A DNA stretch of 64,000 bases, taken from assembly GCA_940671915.1 (NCBI GenBank), contig CALNVZ010003426.1:49305115-49369114 (forward strand), read 5' to 3'. The position numbers and the translations under genes were made by a program. The stretch is from Paracentrotus lividus (Eukaryota; Echinodermata; Echinoidea; Camarodonta; Echinidae). Below are positions 36,074 through 48,674 of the stretch, piece after piece. The notes beneath the pieces are model-generated. The model was not told where the DNA came from, searched no databases, and was given only the letters and a program-made list of their open reading frames with translations. How positions within the stretch are numbered: position 1 is the stretch's first letter; each line of letters opens with the position of its first letter.

Positions 36074-37071
36074 CACTGTTGCTCATAAAGGTTGGATATT
36101 TTTTTATGCGGTCGAGCCACATCACTTTGCTCCGGCTTCAATTTCTAGAATTTGTTTGTCCCTGCTTTCAGTTTTCGATACCCTTTGCTATGTTTTGGAC
36201 ATTCCCCCAGCTATTCCCAGGTATTGAAAAATAAAAACTGTTTGTCACCCCCACAATGCCAATTTTTGCCGTTTTGTTCACATTTTGGGGGCCCTTTTGT
36301 GTTCACTCAGCTGACAAGGCCCCCTTTGTCCCACCCCAAAGAAACACATGTGAAGTATAGTGTTGTTATTGTTCTCTAAGTTAAACCTAGGTTTATGGTC
36401 ACAGACTTATATTCATTGTCTAGGGGGAGGGTCAAAATTTATTTTGATTAGGGTTCAAAATTCATTTATTCATTTTTTGCAACATGGAATTTTCTGTCTT
36501 TCAAAATGTGTATGGTAGAATCTCAGCTAAACATAAATCATAATGAAAAATAGACTATGGTTATCATTTACAACCTTGTCATTGAGGTTGAAATAAAAAT
36601 TTAGGGAAAACAATAATAATTAAGGATTCATGACTGTTTTTTATTTCCTTTGTTTTGACCATAAAGGTAGGATAAAATATTTCAATTTTTTACTAATCTC
36701 AGTTTTTACTTCAACCCCTCCCCTAGACAAGAGACCCAAGCCTGTGACATTAAACCTTGATTTAATGTAAAGAACAACAATAGCCCTATATTTCAGGCGC
36801 GTTTCGCGGGGGTAGGACGGAGGGGGCCTTGGTCAGCCGGGTTAACAATAAAGGGGGCTCAAAATTAGAGAAAATGACAAAAATGGGCATTGTTGGGGTT
36901 GACAAACATTATTTTATTTTTCCTCCCCCGTGAAGGGTTGGGGAACATCCAAAATATGTCAAGAGTTCCAAAAAGTTTAAGCGGGGATAAATAATTCCAA
37001 GAAATTAAAGCCGAAGCAAAAAGATGTTGCTGGAGCACACAAAAAATATCCAACCTTTATGAGCGACAGTG
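36074..37071. mobile_element. 998-bp foldback transposon, copy in unit C
   Basis: TA at 36072-36073 and 37072-37073. The ends are cactgttgctcataaaggtt and the inverted aacctttatgagcgacagtg. Units A and B show the empty site gtagatatttcgaattg. It is related to, but clearly diverged from, the unit B copy of identical length. Confidence 0.88.
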
Positions 37072-37359
37072 TATTTCGAATTGTTCATTTAATACGTATT
37101 TTTGATTCATGCTTTTTGAATGTATTTCATTTTTGATTGTGTTTTTCTTTGCATATATCATGTGTATGTTTTGTTTAATTATTTTGTTAGTTTAAATGTA
37201 ACGTCTTTTCTTTTACTTGTAATTTTGAAAGCTTTCAATGAAACTGTATCAAATCAAATTAAAACAAAAATTATGAACATTATATAGTTTGTCAAATAAA
37301 TTACGTATACCTGTATAAGTGAATAGATTTCTCTACTCTGTCGACATTTTATCTGTAAA

Positions 37360-37412
37360 TCTAAACTATATTCGTCATCATAATCATCATCATCATCATC
37401 ATCAACTCCATT
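37360..37412. other. Deletion junction: GA region lost, CAT remnant
   Basis: ctaaactatattcg (start of the region before the GA array in units A and B) joins directly to tcatcataatcatc, the end of the CAT array. About 2.9 kb of unit A (about 6790-9690) is missing. Confidence 0.75.
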
Positions 37413-38055
37413 CTCATCATAAATTACCATTGCACCATAATCACTAAATATCACAATGAGCATAAAATCATCATCATCATGATAGAGTGAGAGAAGGGTG
37501 GGTGAAAGGAAGAGAAGGATGAAGGAGAGAGAGAGAAGGGTGGAGGAGAGAAAATACAGAATTAAGAAAAGACAAGAGATCAAATAGTTGATTGAAAAAA
37601 TAAGATCAAACACAAGCTTGATAGCCACCACAACAAAGAGACATTTTATCAACAAAAAATCTAGGCATCTTTTCCAAATTTTATTTTTCTGACTATAAGA
37701 ATAATTTTTCCATATCTTTTATCTTTCTTTCTTTTCAGAATCAATCAGAATCAAATGCATGGTGACTACAAAACATAACCATTACGAGGGGGAAAGAGGT
37801 ACATGTGTAATAGCTTTGCAAATATATTCTGATTTTCCATCTTCAAATAGTCACACACAAAAAAGTCAAATCAATTGAAAAAAAAACGAACAAAAAAGCG
37901 GCAAGGTATATAAACATCTGGAATATCTAGAACATAATTCATATAATACATAAATACATTTGTTTGATATCATACACAAGAGGATCCTGCTCATGTTATA
38001 TTCCCAAAACAAATTTTTCTTCCATCATTTTAATAATTACATATAATCAACAAAA

Positions 38056-39327
38056 AACATGTAAATGGATCTTATGATATATTTTATGAAAAATTTGACT
38101 CAATGTATAAAAGTTGCTTTCCACTTAAATCGGTCAAACAAAGAGACAAAAAAGCACATAAACCCAGGATAACGCATGCAATATTGAAGTCTGTAAAACA
38201 TAAACATCGATTGTATGAAAATAATTTGAAAAGACCCAGTGTTGCTAATAAAAAGAAATATGTAGAATATAGAAATAACTTAACAAACATCATAAGAATA
38301 ACAAAAAAGAAATACTTTGAGTCACTGTTCTATAATCTGAAAAATGACATGAAAAAGACTTGGTCTCAAATCAATAACATACTTGGTGGTAAAATACATG
38401 ATAAATTACCTCAAAATATGTATCATGGAAATACTAAATTGAGTGGAAAGAAAAACATTTCACAGCATTTAAATGATTTTTTTATTAATATTGGTAAGAG
38501 GCTTTCAAAATCAATTAAAAAACAAAGTCATTCATTTGATAAATACCTTGTAAACCCTAATATAAATTCATTTTTTGTCAAGTCAACAACAATTCATAAA
38601 ATAATTAAACTATCGTCTTCGTTAAAACCTGATAAATCAAGTGGACCCGACTCTATTTCTCCTGAAGTTATAAAAAAGTGTATTCAGTTATTTGCTGACC
38701 CATTATGTGACATATTTAATAAATCTTTGAGTAGTGGAATAGTCCCTGACAAACTTAAAATTGCAAAGATTGTACCCATCTACAAGAAAAACGATACCAA
38801 GAATGTTGAAAACTATAGGCCTATTGCTTTGCTGTCTGTTTTTGCAAAATTATTGGAAAAGATAATGCACAAAAGACTATATCGTCTGTTGGGAGCCATA
38901 AGGGCGTTATTGCATCTTATAGATGTTCCGTTGAGAGCCATAAGGGCGCTATTACTGTACAAAGTCAATGGTAATAGCGCCCTTCTGGCTCCAAACGGAA
39001 CATCCTTGATCTGCAATAGCGCCCTTCTGGCTCCAAGCCGACGATATGATTATTTACTCAATTGTAATTGTCTTACTCCTAAACAGTTTGGTTTCCGTGA
39101 AAAACATAGTACTGACTTGAGCATTGTGAATTTTACAAATGATATTCTTCGTGAAATTATGAATGGTATGTATTGTTACGGAGTATTAATGGATTTATCA
39201 AAAGCTTTTGACACCATCAACCACCATATTTTACTTTAAAAATTATATCATTATGGTATTCGAGGTATTCCTCATCAGTGGTTTTCAAATAATTTATGTA
39301 ATAGAAAGCAGTATGTGGTGGTGGATA
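38056..39327 (+). mobile_element. 5'-truncated non-LTR retrotransposon with open RT frame (378 codons)
   Basis: The frame 38103-39239 encodes a Jockey/CR1-type reverse transcriptase. The N-terminal linker contains KTWSQINNILGG. Fingers and palm signatures are PDKSSGPDSISPEVIKK, IVPIYKKNDTKNVENYRPIA, QFGFREKHSTDLS and motif A LMDLSKAFDTINHHILL. The endonuclease is missing. A TAA at 39237 ends the frame before similarity ends (KLYHYGIRGIPHQWF follows), and the catalytic FADD region is absent, so it cannot be active. It carries a 163-bp MITE in frame. It splits unit C, whose other flank is at 48675. Confidence 0.88.
38882..39044. mobile_element. 163-bp MITE inserted in frame within the RT
   Basis: Same element as 4145-4307, flanked by TA (38880-38881 and 39045-39046). 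Insert plus TA is 165 bp, or 55 codons, with no stop. Without it the RT reads KRLYDYLLNCNCLTPKQFGF, as expected for the family. Confidence 0.92.
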
Positions 39328-41055
39328 TATTATATAATTTTTTTTTTCATTACTTATTCAACCATTCAGTAAAACATACCAATATAAAAACATACAATGC
39401 ATAATAATTGACATATAAAACGTAATGGTTAGGACACCTTCAAAAGCAGTGAACTGCTTGTAAACAGGCCCTGTTACAAATAAAACATATTAAACAAAGT
39501 ACTAGTAAGCAATATAAATAGAGCAATTAAAGTAATCAAGCAGTTAAAGCAGTGCTTACAAACACACACCTCATACACACTAAAATGCCATCAGGACAAA
39601 AAGAAGAAGTAGAAAAGAAAAGAGATAAAGAAGGAAGGGGGTATAAAAGAATTATTCTACTCAGATCGTGCATACCATTTTAATCAAAAATAATTTTCTT
39701 ATACAGGAATTTGAATCGCGATATTGTAGTACATGGATCTCATATCAACATCCAGTGAATTCCATTCAACGTATCCCAACAAATGATAATGAATTATATA
39801 ACAGAGTTGAGTTAACAAACAGGAATGTGTAAATTATTTTCTGACGAGTGGGGTATTTATGAAATAGAAGAATTTGCCTGGAAACATATTCGAAAAAACA
39901 GTAGCAAAAGTTTGTTGTAAATTGAACATGAATATGGTTGTATTAGTTTATCAGATAAAAGATTGGAATGATTTTTAGTTTAAGAAACAATGGTATACTG
40001 GGAGACAATAATGACTGTTGGTTATTAAGCGGGCTACACGTTTTTGTAATATATGTACCTTATTCACTTTTGTTTTATATGTATTGCCCAAATAAAATAT
40101 TGCAGTAAATTAAGTGGGGTAGAATTGTAGCATTATAAATATCATTAGGATTTTCCCTTGGGAGAAAATGTTTTAATTTGTACAATACACCAGTTTCCTA
40201 GAGTTTTTTTACCGTGCCCCTCAACGTAAAACTCAATTCTATCGAAAGACATTTGTATGTATTGTATAACTGAAGTGGAATCTTCTACCTGACGAATGCC
40301 GTTTTGCCAATCTTTAGCCATTTTTAAAAATCTTATTAAATCTGTTAACCTAATTGATTATATGACGGGGGGGGGGGGCAACACTTGTAATAACGACATC
40401 TTTATTTGATTTTCACACTATGTACAATATATACCGTAGATTCAAGTGGAAGCTGGAGAGGAGTAAATGGCACAGATCTTATTGATAGTGTATATTATGT
40501 GCATGTTTTACCTCTTTTAATTGCTTAAATTCTATTTATTTTTAATTTAGTCTAATATTCTGTTAACTGTTCATGGTGTTATTGATATTACTTAAAATGT
40601 AAAATTAATTTTATCAGAAGACATTTGTATTTGTTGGTAAACTATAAGTGAATGGAATCTTTAACTTGATGAATGCTGTTTTGCCCAATCCTTAGCCATT
40701 TAATAATCTGATTAATACCTGTTAACTAATTGATTATATGATTGAGGGGGGGGGGGCTACACTTGTAATACCGACATCCTTATTTGATTTTCACACAATG
40801 TGCAATATGTAGATTCAGGTGGAAGCTAGGGAGGAGTAAATGTCAACAGATCTTATTAATTATGTGTGTGCATGTTTGACCATTTCAATTGTTATATATT
40901 CTCTCTATTGCTCAATTTCATCTAATATCATGTTATTGTTCATTTTGTATTGAATCGATTCAAAGTACAGAGCCTTGTTGCAAACCAGCTATGCTGAACA
41001 TGTGACCGTGTATAAATATGCGAAATAAATAAGATAAATAAATAAATAAATATCT
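39328..41055. other. Spacer of the inverted repeat, probable retroelement 3' sequences
   Basis: It begins after the LINE with a T run (39337-39347), as expected for the 3' end of a minus-strand retroposon. It ends near (ATAA)n at 41023-41053, after cagctatgctgaacatgtga, a plausible plus-strand retroposon tail. No clear gene; I cannot name the families. Confidence 0.45.
40236..40930. repeat. Imperfect tandem duplication, ~370-bp period
   Basis: agacatttgtatgtattg... and agacatttgtatttgttg... start two copies that share tgccgttttgcc/tgctgttttgcc, an 11-12 G run, cttgtaata, gacatc and ggaagct. Copy 1 is about 40236-40560 and copy 2 about 40610-40930. Confidence 0.7.
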
Positions 41056-42739
41056 TTGAATAAATACTATCAATATGACATTTCCAATCTAAAGTTTCTT
41101 CATATGAATACCAAGAAATATACACTTTTTTTTCCGTTCAATTAAAATATTTTCGATTTCAACAGAATCAATGACATTAGGAAGATATCTTTTCTTTTGT
41201 GTGAAAAAATAATATTTTTGTTTTGTCATAGTTTAAGAACTATTCATTACATTTAAACCAAATATTCAATTTATCAACTCTTCGTTTAAAACAGACACCG
41301 GGTTGAGTTGCATTATTATGTGAATATATATACAGTATAATCAGCAAATAATGAAACTTAAGTAATTTGGATGAGTAATAATGTCATTCATATAAAAATA
41401 AAGAGGAGAGGACTAGAACAGATCCTTGTGGAACTCCAGTACTACATACATATAATACAATTCAACACTATCCACCACCACATACTGCTTTCTATTACAT
41501 AAATTATATTGAAAACCACTGATGAGGAATACCTCGAATACCATAATGATATAATTTTTAAAGTAAAATATGGTGGTTGATGGTGTCAAAAAGCTTTTGA
41601 TAAATCCATTAATACTCCGTAACAATACATACCATCATAATTTCACGAAGAATATCATTTGTAAAATTCACAATGCTCAAGTCAGTACTATGTTTTTCAC
41701 GGGAAACCAAACTGTTTAGGAGTAAGACAATTACAATTGAAGTAAATATACATATCGTCGGCTTGGAGCCAGAAGGGCGTATTGCAGATCAAGGATGTTC
41801 CGTTTGGAGCCAGAAGGGCGCTATTACCATTGACTTTGTACAGTAATAGCGCCCTTATGGCTCTCAACGGAACATCTATAAGATGCAATAACGCCCTTAT
41901 GGCTCCAACAGACGATATAGTCTTTTGTGCATTATCTTTTCCAATAATTTTGCAAAAAACAGACAGCAAAGCAATAGGCCTATAGTTTTCAACATTCTTG
42001 GTATCGTTTTTCTTGTAGATGGGTACAATCTTTGCAATTTTAAGTTTGTCAGGGACTATTCCACTACTCAAAGATTTATTAAAATGTCACATAATGGGTC
42101 AGCAAATAACTGAATACACTTTTTTATAACTTCAGAGAAAATAGAGTCGGGTCCACTGATTTATCAGGTTTTTAAACGAAGACGATAGTTTAATTATTTT
42201 ATGATTGTTGTTATTGACAAAAAAATGAATTTATATTAGGGTTTACAAGGTATTTATCAAATGAATGACTTTGTTTTTAATGATTTTGAAAGCCTCTTAC
42301 CAATATTAATAAAAAAATCATTTAAATGCTGTGAAATGTTTTTCTTTCAACTCAATTTAGTATTTCCATGATACCATATTGTAAGGTAATTTATCATGTA
42401 TTTCACACCAAGTATGTTATTGATTTGAGACCAAGTCTTTTTTCATGTCATTTTTCAGATTATAGAACAGTGACTCAAAGTATTTCTTTTTTGTCTATCT
42501 TATGATGTTTGTTAAGTTATTTCTATATTCTACATAATTCTCTTTATTTATTAGCAACACTGGTCTTTTCAAATTATTTTCATACAATCGATGTTTATGT
42601 TTTACAGACTTCAATATTGCATGCGTTATCCTGGGTTTATGTGCTTTTTTGTCTCTTTTGTTTGACCGATTTAAGTGGAAAGCAACTTTTATACATTGAG
42701 TCAAATTTTTCATAAAATATATCATAAGATCATTTACAT
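41056..42739 (-). mobile_element. Inverted LINE copy, extends further 3' than the forward copy
   Basis: Minus-strand copy of 38056-39327, then about 400 more bases. These read GVPQGSVLGPLL-type sequence in a shifted frame (about 41430) and ETLDWKCHIDSIYSKI (about 41090), the C-terminal part of the same RT family. Many single-base indels break the frame where the forward copy is open. Confidence 0.75.
41755..41915. mobile_element. 163-bp MITE, inverted-arm copy (161 bp)
   Basis: Counterpart of 38882-39044 with two single-base deletions (for example gggcgtattg for gggcgctattg). Confidence 0.9.
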
Positions 42740-43726
42740 GTTTTTTGTTGATTATATGTAATTATTAAATGATGGAAGAAAAATTTGTTTGGGAATATAA
42801 CATGAGCAGGATCCTCTTGTGTATGATATCAAACAAATGTATTTATGTATTAATGAATTATGTTCTAGATATTCCAGATGTTTATATACCTTGCCGCTTT
42901 TTTGTTCGTTTTTTTTCAATTGATTTGACTTTTTTGTGTGTGACTATTTGAAGATGGAAAATCAGAATATATTTGCAAAGCTATTACACATGTACCTCTT
43001 TCCCCCTCGTAATGGTTATGTTTTGTAGTCACCATGCATTTGATTCTGATTGATTCTGAAAAGAAAGAAAGATAAAAGATATGGAAAAATTATTCTTATA
43101 GTCAGAAAAATAAAATTTGAAAAGATGCCTAGATTTTTTGTTGATAAAATGTCTCTTTGTTGTGGTGCTATCAAGCTTGTGTTTGATCTTATTTTTTTCA
43201 ATCAACTATTTGATTCTCTTGTCTTTTCTTAATTTCTGTATTTTTCCCCCTCTCCTTCCACTCTCTCTCTCTCCTTCATCCTTCTCTCTTTCACCCACCC
43301 TTCTCTCACTCTATCATGATGATGATGATTTTATGCTCATTGTGTGATATTTAGTGATTATGGTGCAATGGTAATTTATGATGAGAATGGAGTTGATGAT
43401 GATGATGATGATGATTATGATGACGAATATAGTTTAGATTTACAGATAAATGTCGACAGAGTAGAGAAATCTATTCACTTATACAGGTATACGTAATTTA
43501 TTTGACAAACTATATAATGTTCATAATTTTTGTTTTAATTGATTTGATACAGTTTCATTGAAAGCTTTCAAAATTACAAGTAAAAGAAAAGACGTTACAT
43601 TTAAAACTAACAAAATAATTAAACAAAACATAACACATGATATATGCAAAGAAAAACACAATCAAAAATGAAATACATTCAAAAAGCATGAATCAAAAAT
43701 ACGTATTAAATGAACAATTCGAAATA

Positions 43727-44723
43727 CACTGTCGCTCATAAAGGTTGGATATTTTTTGTGTGCTCCGCAACATCTTTTTGCTTCGGCTTTAATTTCTTGG
43801 AATTATTTATCCCCGCTTAAACTTTTTGGAACTCTTGACATATTTTGGATGTTCCCAACCCTTCACGGGGGAGGAAAAATAAAATAATGTTTGTCACCCC
43901 AAACAATGCCCATTTTTGTCATTTTCTCTAATTTTGAAGCCCCCTTTATTGTAACCGCGGCTGACCAAGGCCCCCTCCGTCCTACCCCCGCGAAACGCGC
44001 CTGAAATATAGGGCTATTGTTGTTTCTTTACATTAAATCAAGGTTTAATGTCACAGGCTTGGGTCTCTTGTCTAGGGAGGGGTTGAAGTAAAAACTGGAT
44101 ATTAGTAAAAATTGAAGATATTTTACCTACCTTTATGGTCAAAACAAAGGAAATAAAAAACAGTCATGAATCCTTAATTATTATTGTTTTCCCTAAATTT
44201 TTTATTTCAACCTCAATGACAAGGTGAAATGATAACCATAGTCTATTTTTCATTATGATTTATGTTTAGCTGAGATTCTACCATACACATTTTGAAAGAC
44301 AGAAAATTCCATGTTTCAAAAAATGAATAAATGAATTTTGAACCCTAATCAAAATAAATTTGACCCTCCCCCTAGACAATGAATATAAGTCTGTGACCAT
44401 AAACCTAGGTTTAACTTAGGAACAATAACAACACTAATACTTCACATGTGTTTTCTTTGGGTGGGACAAAGGGGGCCCTTGTCAGCTGAGTGAACACAAA
44501 AGGGCCCCCAAAATGTGAACAAAACGGCAAAAATTGGCATTGTGGGTGTACAAACATTTTTTTATTTCAATAGCCTGGGGAATAGCTGGGGGAATGTCCA
44601 AAACATAGCAAAGGGTATCGAAAACTGAAAGCAGGGACAAAACAATTCTAGAAATTGAAGCCGGAGCAAAGTGATGTGGCTCGACCGCATAAAAAAAATA
44701 TCCAACCTTTATGAGCAACAGTG
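43727..44723. mobile_element. 998-bp foldback, inverted-arm copy
   Basis: Mirror of 36074-37071, 997 bp, flanked by TA on each side. Confidence 0.88.
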
Positions 44724-46915
44724 TATCTACATAGTTACATTAGAAGTGTGAAATACTACACTATCCATGAATTAATTTTGTTCATGTTAACATATTCATA
44801 TAAAAGAGAGCAACTATTAAAATTAATAACTATAAAACAATGAATTCATGAGATTATAAATCCAATTATACAACCTTGTATAAATGTGTAAATAGACATT
44901 AGGCCTACAAATTGAGTCTTTTTTTATGAAGTAAGAAACTAAATAGTGAGAATGAAGAATGTAATGACTTATCAATACTTGAAACATATGAAATCATTCG
45001 ATGAGGACACAAAGAATTAAATGTGCGATAATTAAATACTGAGATATATTTAATAATTATATTTATCATATATTATGATACTTGAACTTCATTGCTTGAG
45101 TTTATAAACGGCACATTTACATAACATATTTAGCTATTCAGAATTTGAATGTACTTGTACAGCAATGTATTTTTAGAATAAATTAGAAAGGTCAAAAGGT
45201 AATAATAAATGAAAAAATGTGGTCGCAATAATATAAATGAAAGCAATACAATATCATGATTTATCTAAAATCAAGATAACCAAGCAAGATAGCTAGCAGA
45301 GTAAAAACGACCTGTAGTATTGATATTTACACAAATTTATTTTTTCCAGATACAAAGTCATGTAGCCTACATTTTCAATGTGCATAATGGTGAAGCCTAT
45401 ACAAGTGAGTCAGAAAAAAAACAACTAGCACTAGAAAAATGTCAATAAAAAGAGAGCCAATTTTATAAACCCAAAATTATTATACATATTCGAAAGAGTA
45501 ACTCTTCCGCATCTTTGTACCAATTTTGTGTGTTATATCTGTACACTTGAGTGAACGCGAAGCATTGTTTGCGAACATGTATGAGATGTATTTCATTTGC
45601 TTGTTGATTAGTTCATGAAGTAATCTTTTTTAGTTAATTTTCATTTCGTCTTCATTTTCTTTTTTATCATGTAATAATTTATTTTGCAAAATTACATTTC
45701 AACACACAAGAACTCTTTCACATAACATATAGATTCATGCGCGTATTCTGGGGGCCCACGGGGCCTGCCCCCCCCCCACTCCGGTTAGGCGCGCAGGGGG
45801 GGGGCGCCAAAAAGAGGAGAAAAGGAAAGAAAAAGAAAAAGAAGGAAAACAGAGGGGGAAGAAAGGCGCAAAAAGAGGGGAAAGGGAAGAAAAAAAAAGA
45901 AAGAGACAGCAAGGGAATGGGGGAGGAGACAAAATAAGGAGAAAAAAAAGGGGGTACCAAATTTACCTTAAACTTAGGGACCCCATATTGATCTTAAACT
46001 AAGGGGGCGCCAATTGTATTTTAAATTTAGTGGGCGCTAAATCGTTTCTTAAAACCAAGGGGCCCAATTTGACCTTAAAACCTAGGGCACCATGTTTATC
46101 TTAAACTAAGGGGTGCCAATTCGTATCTTAAATTAAAGGGGCGTCAAATCGACCTGATGTTAATGGGGACGCCAAATTGACCTTAACTTAGAGGTGTAAA
46201 GCGATATTTGAACATTTCATTCTAAAAGTAATTAACCAGTGCAGAGCTTTGAAAGAGAGAAAATGGGAAAAGTTACTAAAACAGTGTTTTATTCTGGAGT
46301 AATCACAACTAACAGAAATAGAAACGTTTAAAATGATATAAAGCTCAACAAAAAGGAAACGTTATTTCAAACTTTATATTCTAAAGGAACGGATCTAGAG
46401 CTTTAAAAAGAAATCGCGATTTCAATTAATTCGAAAGTAACCGAGATTTTGCAAAATTCTTTTAGCAACTTGATTAACCAATGTCAAAGATGTTTGCCTC
46501 AGCGTGGATTTGATTGCGGGAAAGCACGAAACTTCAGCCGATTTACTAAATTGATTGCTTATGACGGGGTTTTTTATTGAATACTTTAAATAACAAAGCG
46601 AACAAACTACGTAGAAATTTGAATGGCGAATTTGACGCTGTAAAAATATTTTGAGAACTTGAACGAACTTATTTTCAAATGGAGTGACGAACTTCCGATA
46701 CTGACTGGGAAATCCTATATTTCAACTGACATTTAAAGAGTCTAATGATAAAGGCCTATTATTGCATTGTGTTGAAATATATAGTATTTGGGTTTACATT
46801 ATGATAAAATGAAATCTAACCCCGACCATTACCATAAATATATTTCAATAAATATTTCAATCAGCATGATCAGGGAGCGTGCATTACTCTCTGGTGTTTT
46901 ATATCTTCTTAATGA

Positions 46916-47288
46916 CAATTCATTCATTCATTCATTCATTCATAATTCAATTCATTCATTCATTCATTCATTCATTCCATAACATTCATTCATTCATTCA
47001 TTCATTCATTCATCTCATTCATTCATTCATTCATACATTCATTCATTCATTTCATTCATTCATTCATTCATTTCATACAACATACTTCATTCATTCATTC
47101 ATTCATTCATTCATTCATTCATTCATTCATACATTCATTCATTCATTCATTCATTCATTCATTCATTCATTTCATACACACATACATTCATTCATTCATT
47201 TAACATTCATTCATTCATTCATTCATTCATTCATTCATACATTTATTCATTTTATTCATATTCATTCATTCATTCATTCATTCATTCA
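46916..47288. repeat. (TGAA)n array, inverted-arm copy
   Basis: Mirror of 33502-33872, read as ATTC on the + strand, with several irregular units (cataattcaattc, ccataacattc) not seen in the forward array. Confidence 0.93.
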
Positions 47289-47374
47289 AGTGTATCTTAT
47301 ATATTATTATCTTGGATAATGAAAATCATATGTTCTTACTTTATGTTGTCTCTTCTGATTTGTTTAAGATTCTA

Positions 47375-47688
47375 CACTGTAAAAAAAATATTTTGTATTT
47401 GTACAGCAAATCTGCTGTCAGCAGAGTGGCCATAAAAAATGTAATTTAAAAAACAATTTTGTTGTAAATTTCTCCTGCAAATAATTACGTGAGAAATACA
47501 AATATATACACCCAGGAGTAAACACATTTGTTCCGTTTTAACCAAATATAAGCTATAGAACTCTAATGATTTTTTTTTTCTCTTTCATTAATTATCAGAG
47601 GAGAAATTTACAACAAAACTGTTATTCTAAATTACATTTTTGTATGCGACTCTGCTGACATCACTTTCTGTATTTTTTTTTTACAGTG
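47375..47688. mobile_element. 315-bp MITE, inverted-arm copy
   Basis: Mirror of 33101-33415. Differences include one A fewer in the tcactttctg/cagaaaagtga stretch. Confidence 0.88.
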
Positions 47689-47715
47689 TAGTTTGCTCCC
47701 AAACAGAAGAATAAT

Positions 47716-48649
47716 TTAAGTTTTACGTAAGACATAGAATTTAGAACCACCACAGAGAGCAATCTCTCCTGATGAGAACTCTCTCAAAGCCAGTAACCAC
47801 TCTTACACTACCAAACCACTCATGACCGTTCTCACATGTCTCAATTGGTTTAGTATACAGATCAATACTCACAAGATAACCCTTCTTCCATCCAATCAGA
47901 ATGCTATCATCATACAGGACAGCAGGGCGCGCATAGTAACCCTCCTTTGTGACGTCATGCTTCACTGTACCCTGCTGATCGATCACTTCGAACAGTAGCT
48001 CCATCTTTAACAACCAGCATGTTACTATGATTCATTGTACATAACAAATATGGCCCATATCCCTGATAGGGAATCTCCCTTATTGGTGCTCCATCCCCTG
48101 GTTCTGAACACCTGTAGGTCTATTATTATAATACCCAACATAGATGTTGTCATATTTATCAACGTCCATCCCAGTAATACATGTATCATTTCTATATTTC
48201 ATCTAACTCTTTTGATATCAATCTTATTCCAGTCAGAGGGGTAGAGGGAGATGTTTTTATCATATCACGAACAACATACCGACCATCAGACAAGACAGAC
48301 ATACGATGTACTTGCACGTCTTCCAACACTGTTTTTCTGTGGACCACTCACAGTAACTCTTCAATACCACCATCACCATACCAACTAACATCTTACCATC
48401 CTTGGTTTGGGCCATGGAATATGTCTCTTTTCCCGAAGCGGAGAAGTCGGCTACCTTTTCAAGTACCCAGTCATTGATGTTTCAACCTACCTAGATTATG
48501 TTCATCATCAAGCTTGCATGGAGTAAAACTCACAGCTTCTGCTCGACTTGTAACCTGTTTTAGGTTTTGATTCATCAGGATCATCCCTATCTATCATATC
48601 CTGTAATTCTTTACACAGATTACTATCTGATCTGGATCCACTGTGTAAG
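47716..48649 (-). pseudogene. TRIM-C inverted partial copy
   Basis: Propeller region and the deletion junction of TRIM-C on the minus strand, cut off by the N gap. It has repeated frameshifts from single-base indels (for example an extra t in gtatactaaacc, one g lost in actggctttg). If the arm is an assembly artefact, this is not a separate locus. Confidence 0.85.
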
Positions 48650-48674
48650 NNNNNNNNNNNNNNNNNNNNNNNNN
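48650..48674. other. Assembly gap of 25 N
   Basis: Exactly 25 undetermined bases, a placeholder length rather than a measured gap. The left side is the inverted TRIM-C copy; the right side is unit C tail sequence. Confidence 1.

Larger units (their letters stand above)
41469..48649. repeat. Inverted arm of a ~7.2-kb inverted repeat
   Basis: Reverse complement of 32141-39327: TRIM-C pseudogene, 315-bp MITE, (TGAA)n, the 34071 insertion, 998-bp foldback, CAT remnant and LINE with MITE. It shares the diagnostic TRIM-C deletion. Differences are dominated by one-base insertions and deletions, also inside former coding sequence. It ends directly at the N gap. Confidence 0.93.

Noticed and set aside
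41469..48649. A fifth TRIM locus in inverted orientation
   Set aside because: It shares every TRIM-C-specific lesion and adds only indels next to a gap, so it is more likely a duplicate of the same DNA in the assembly.
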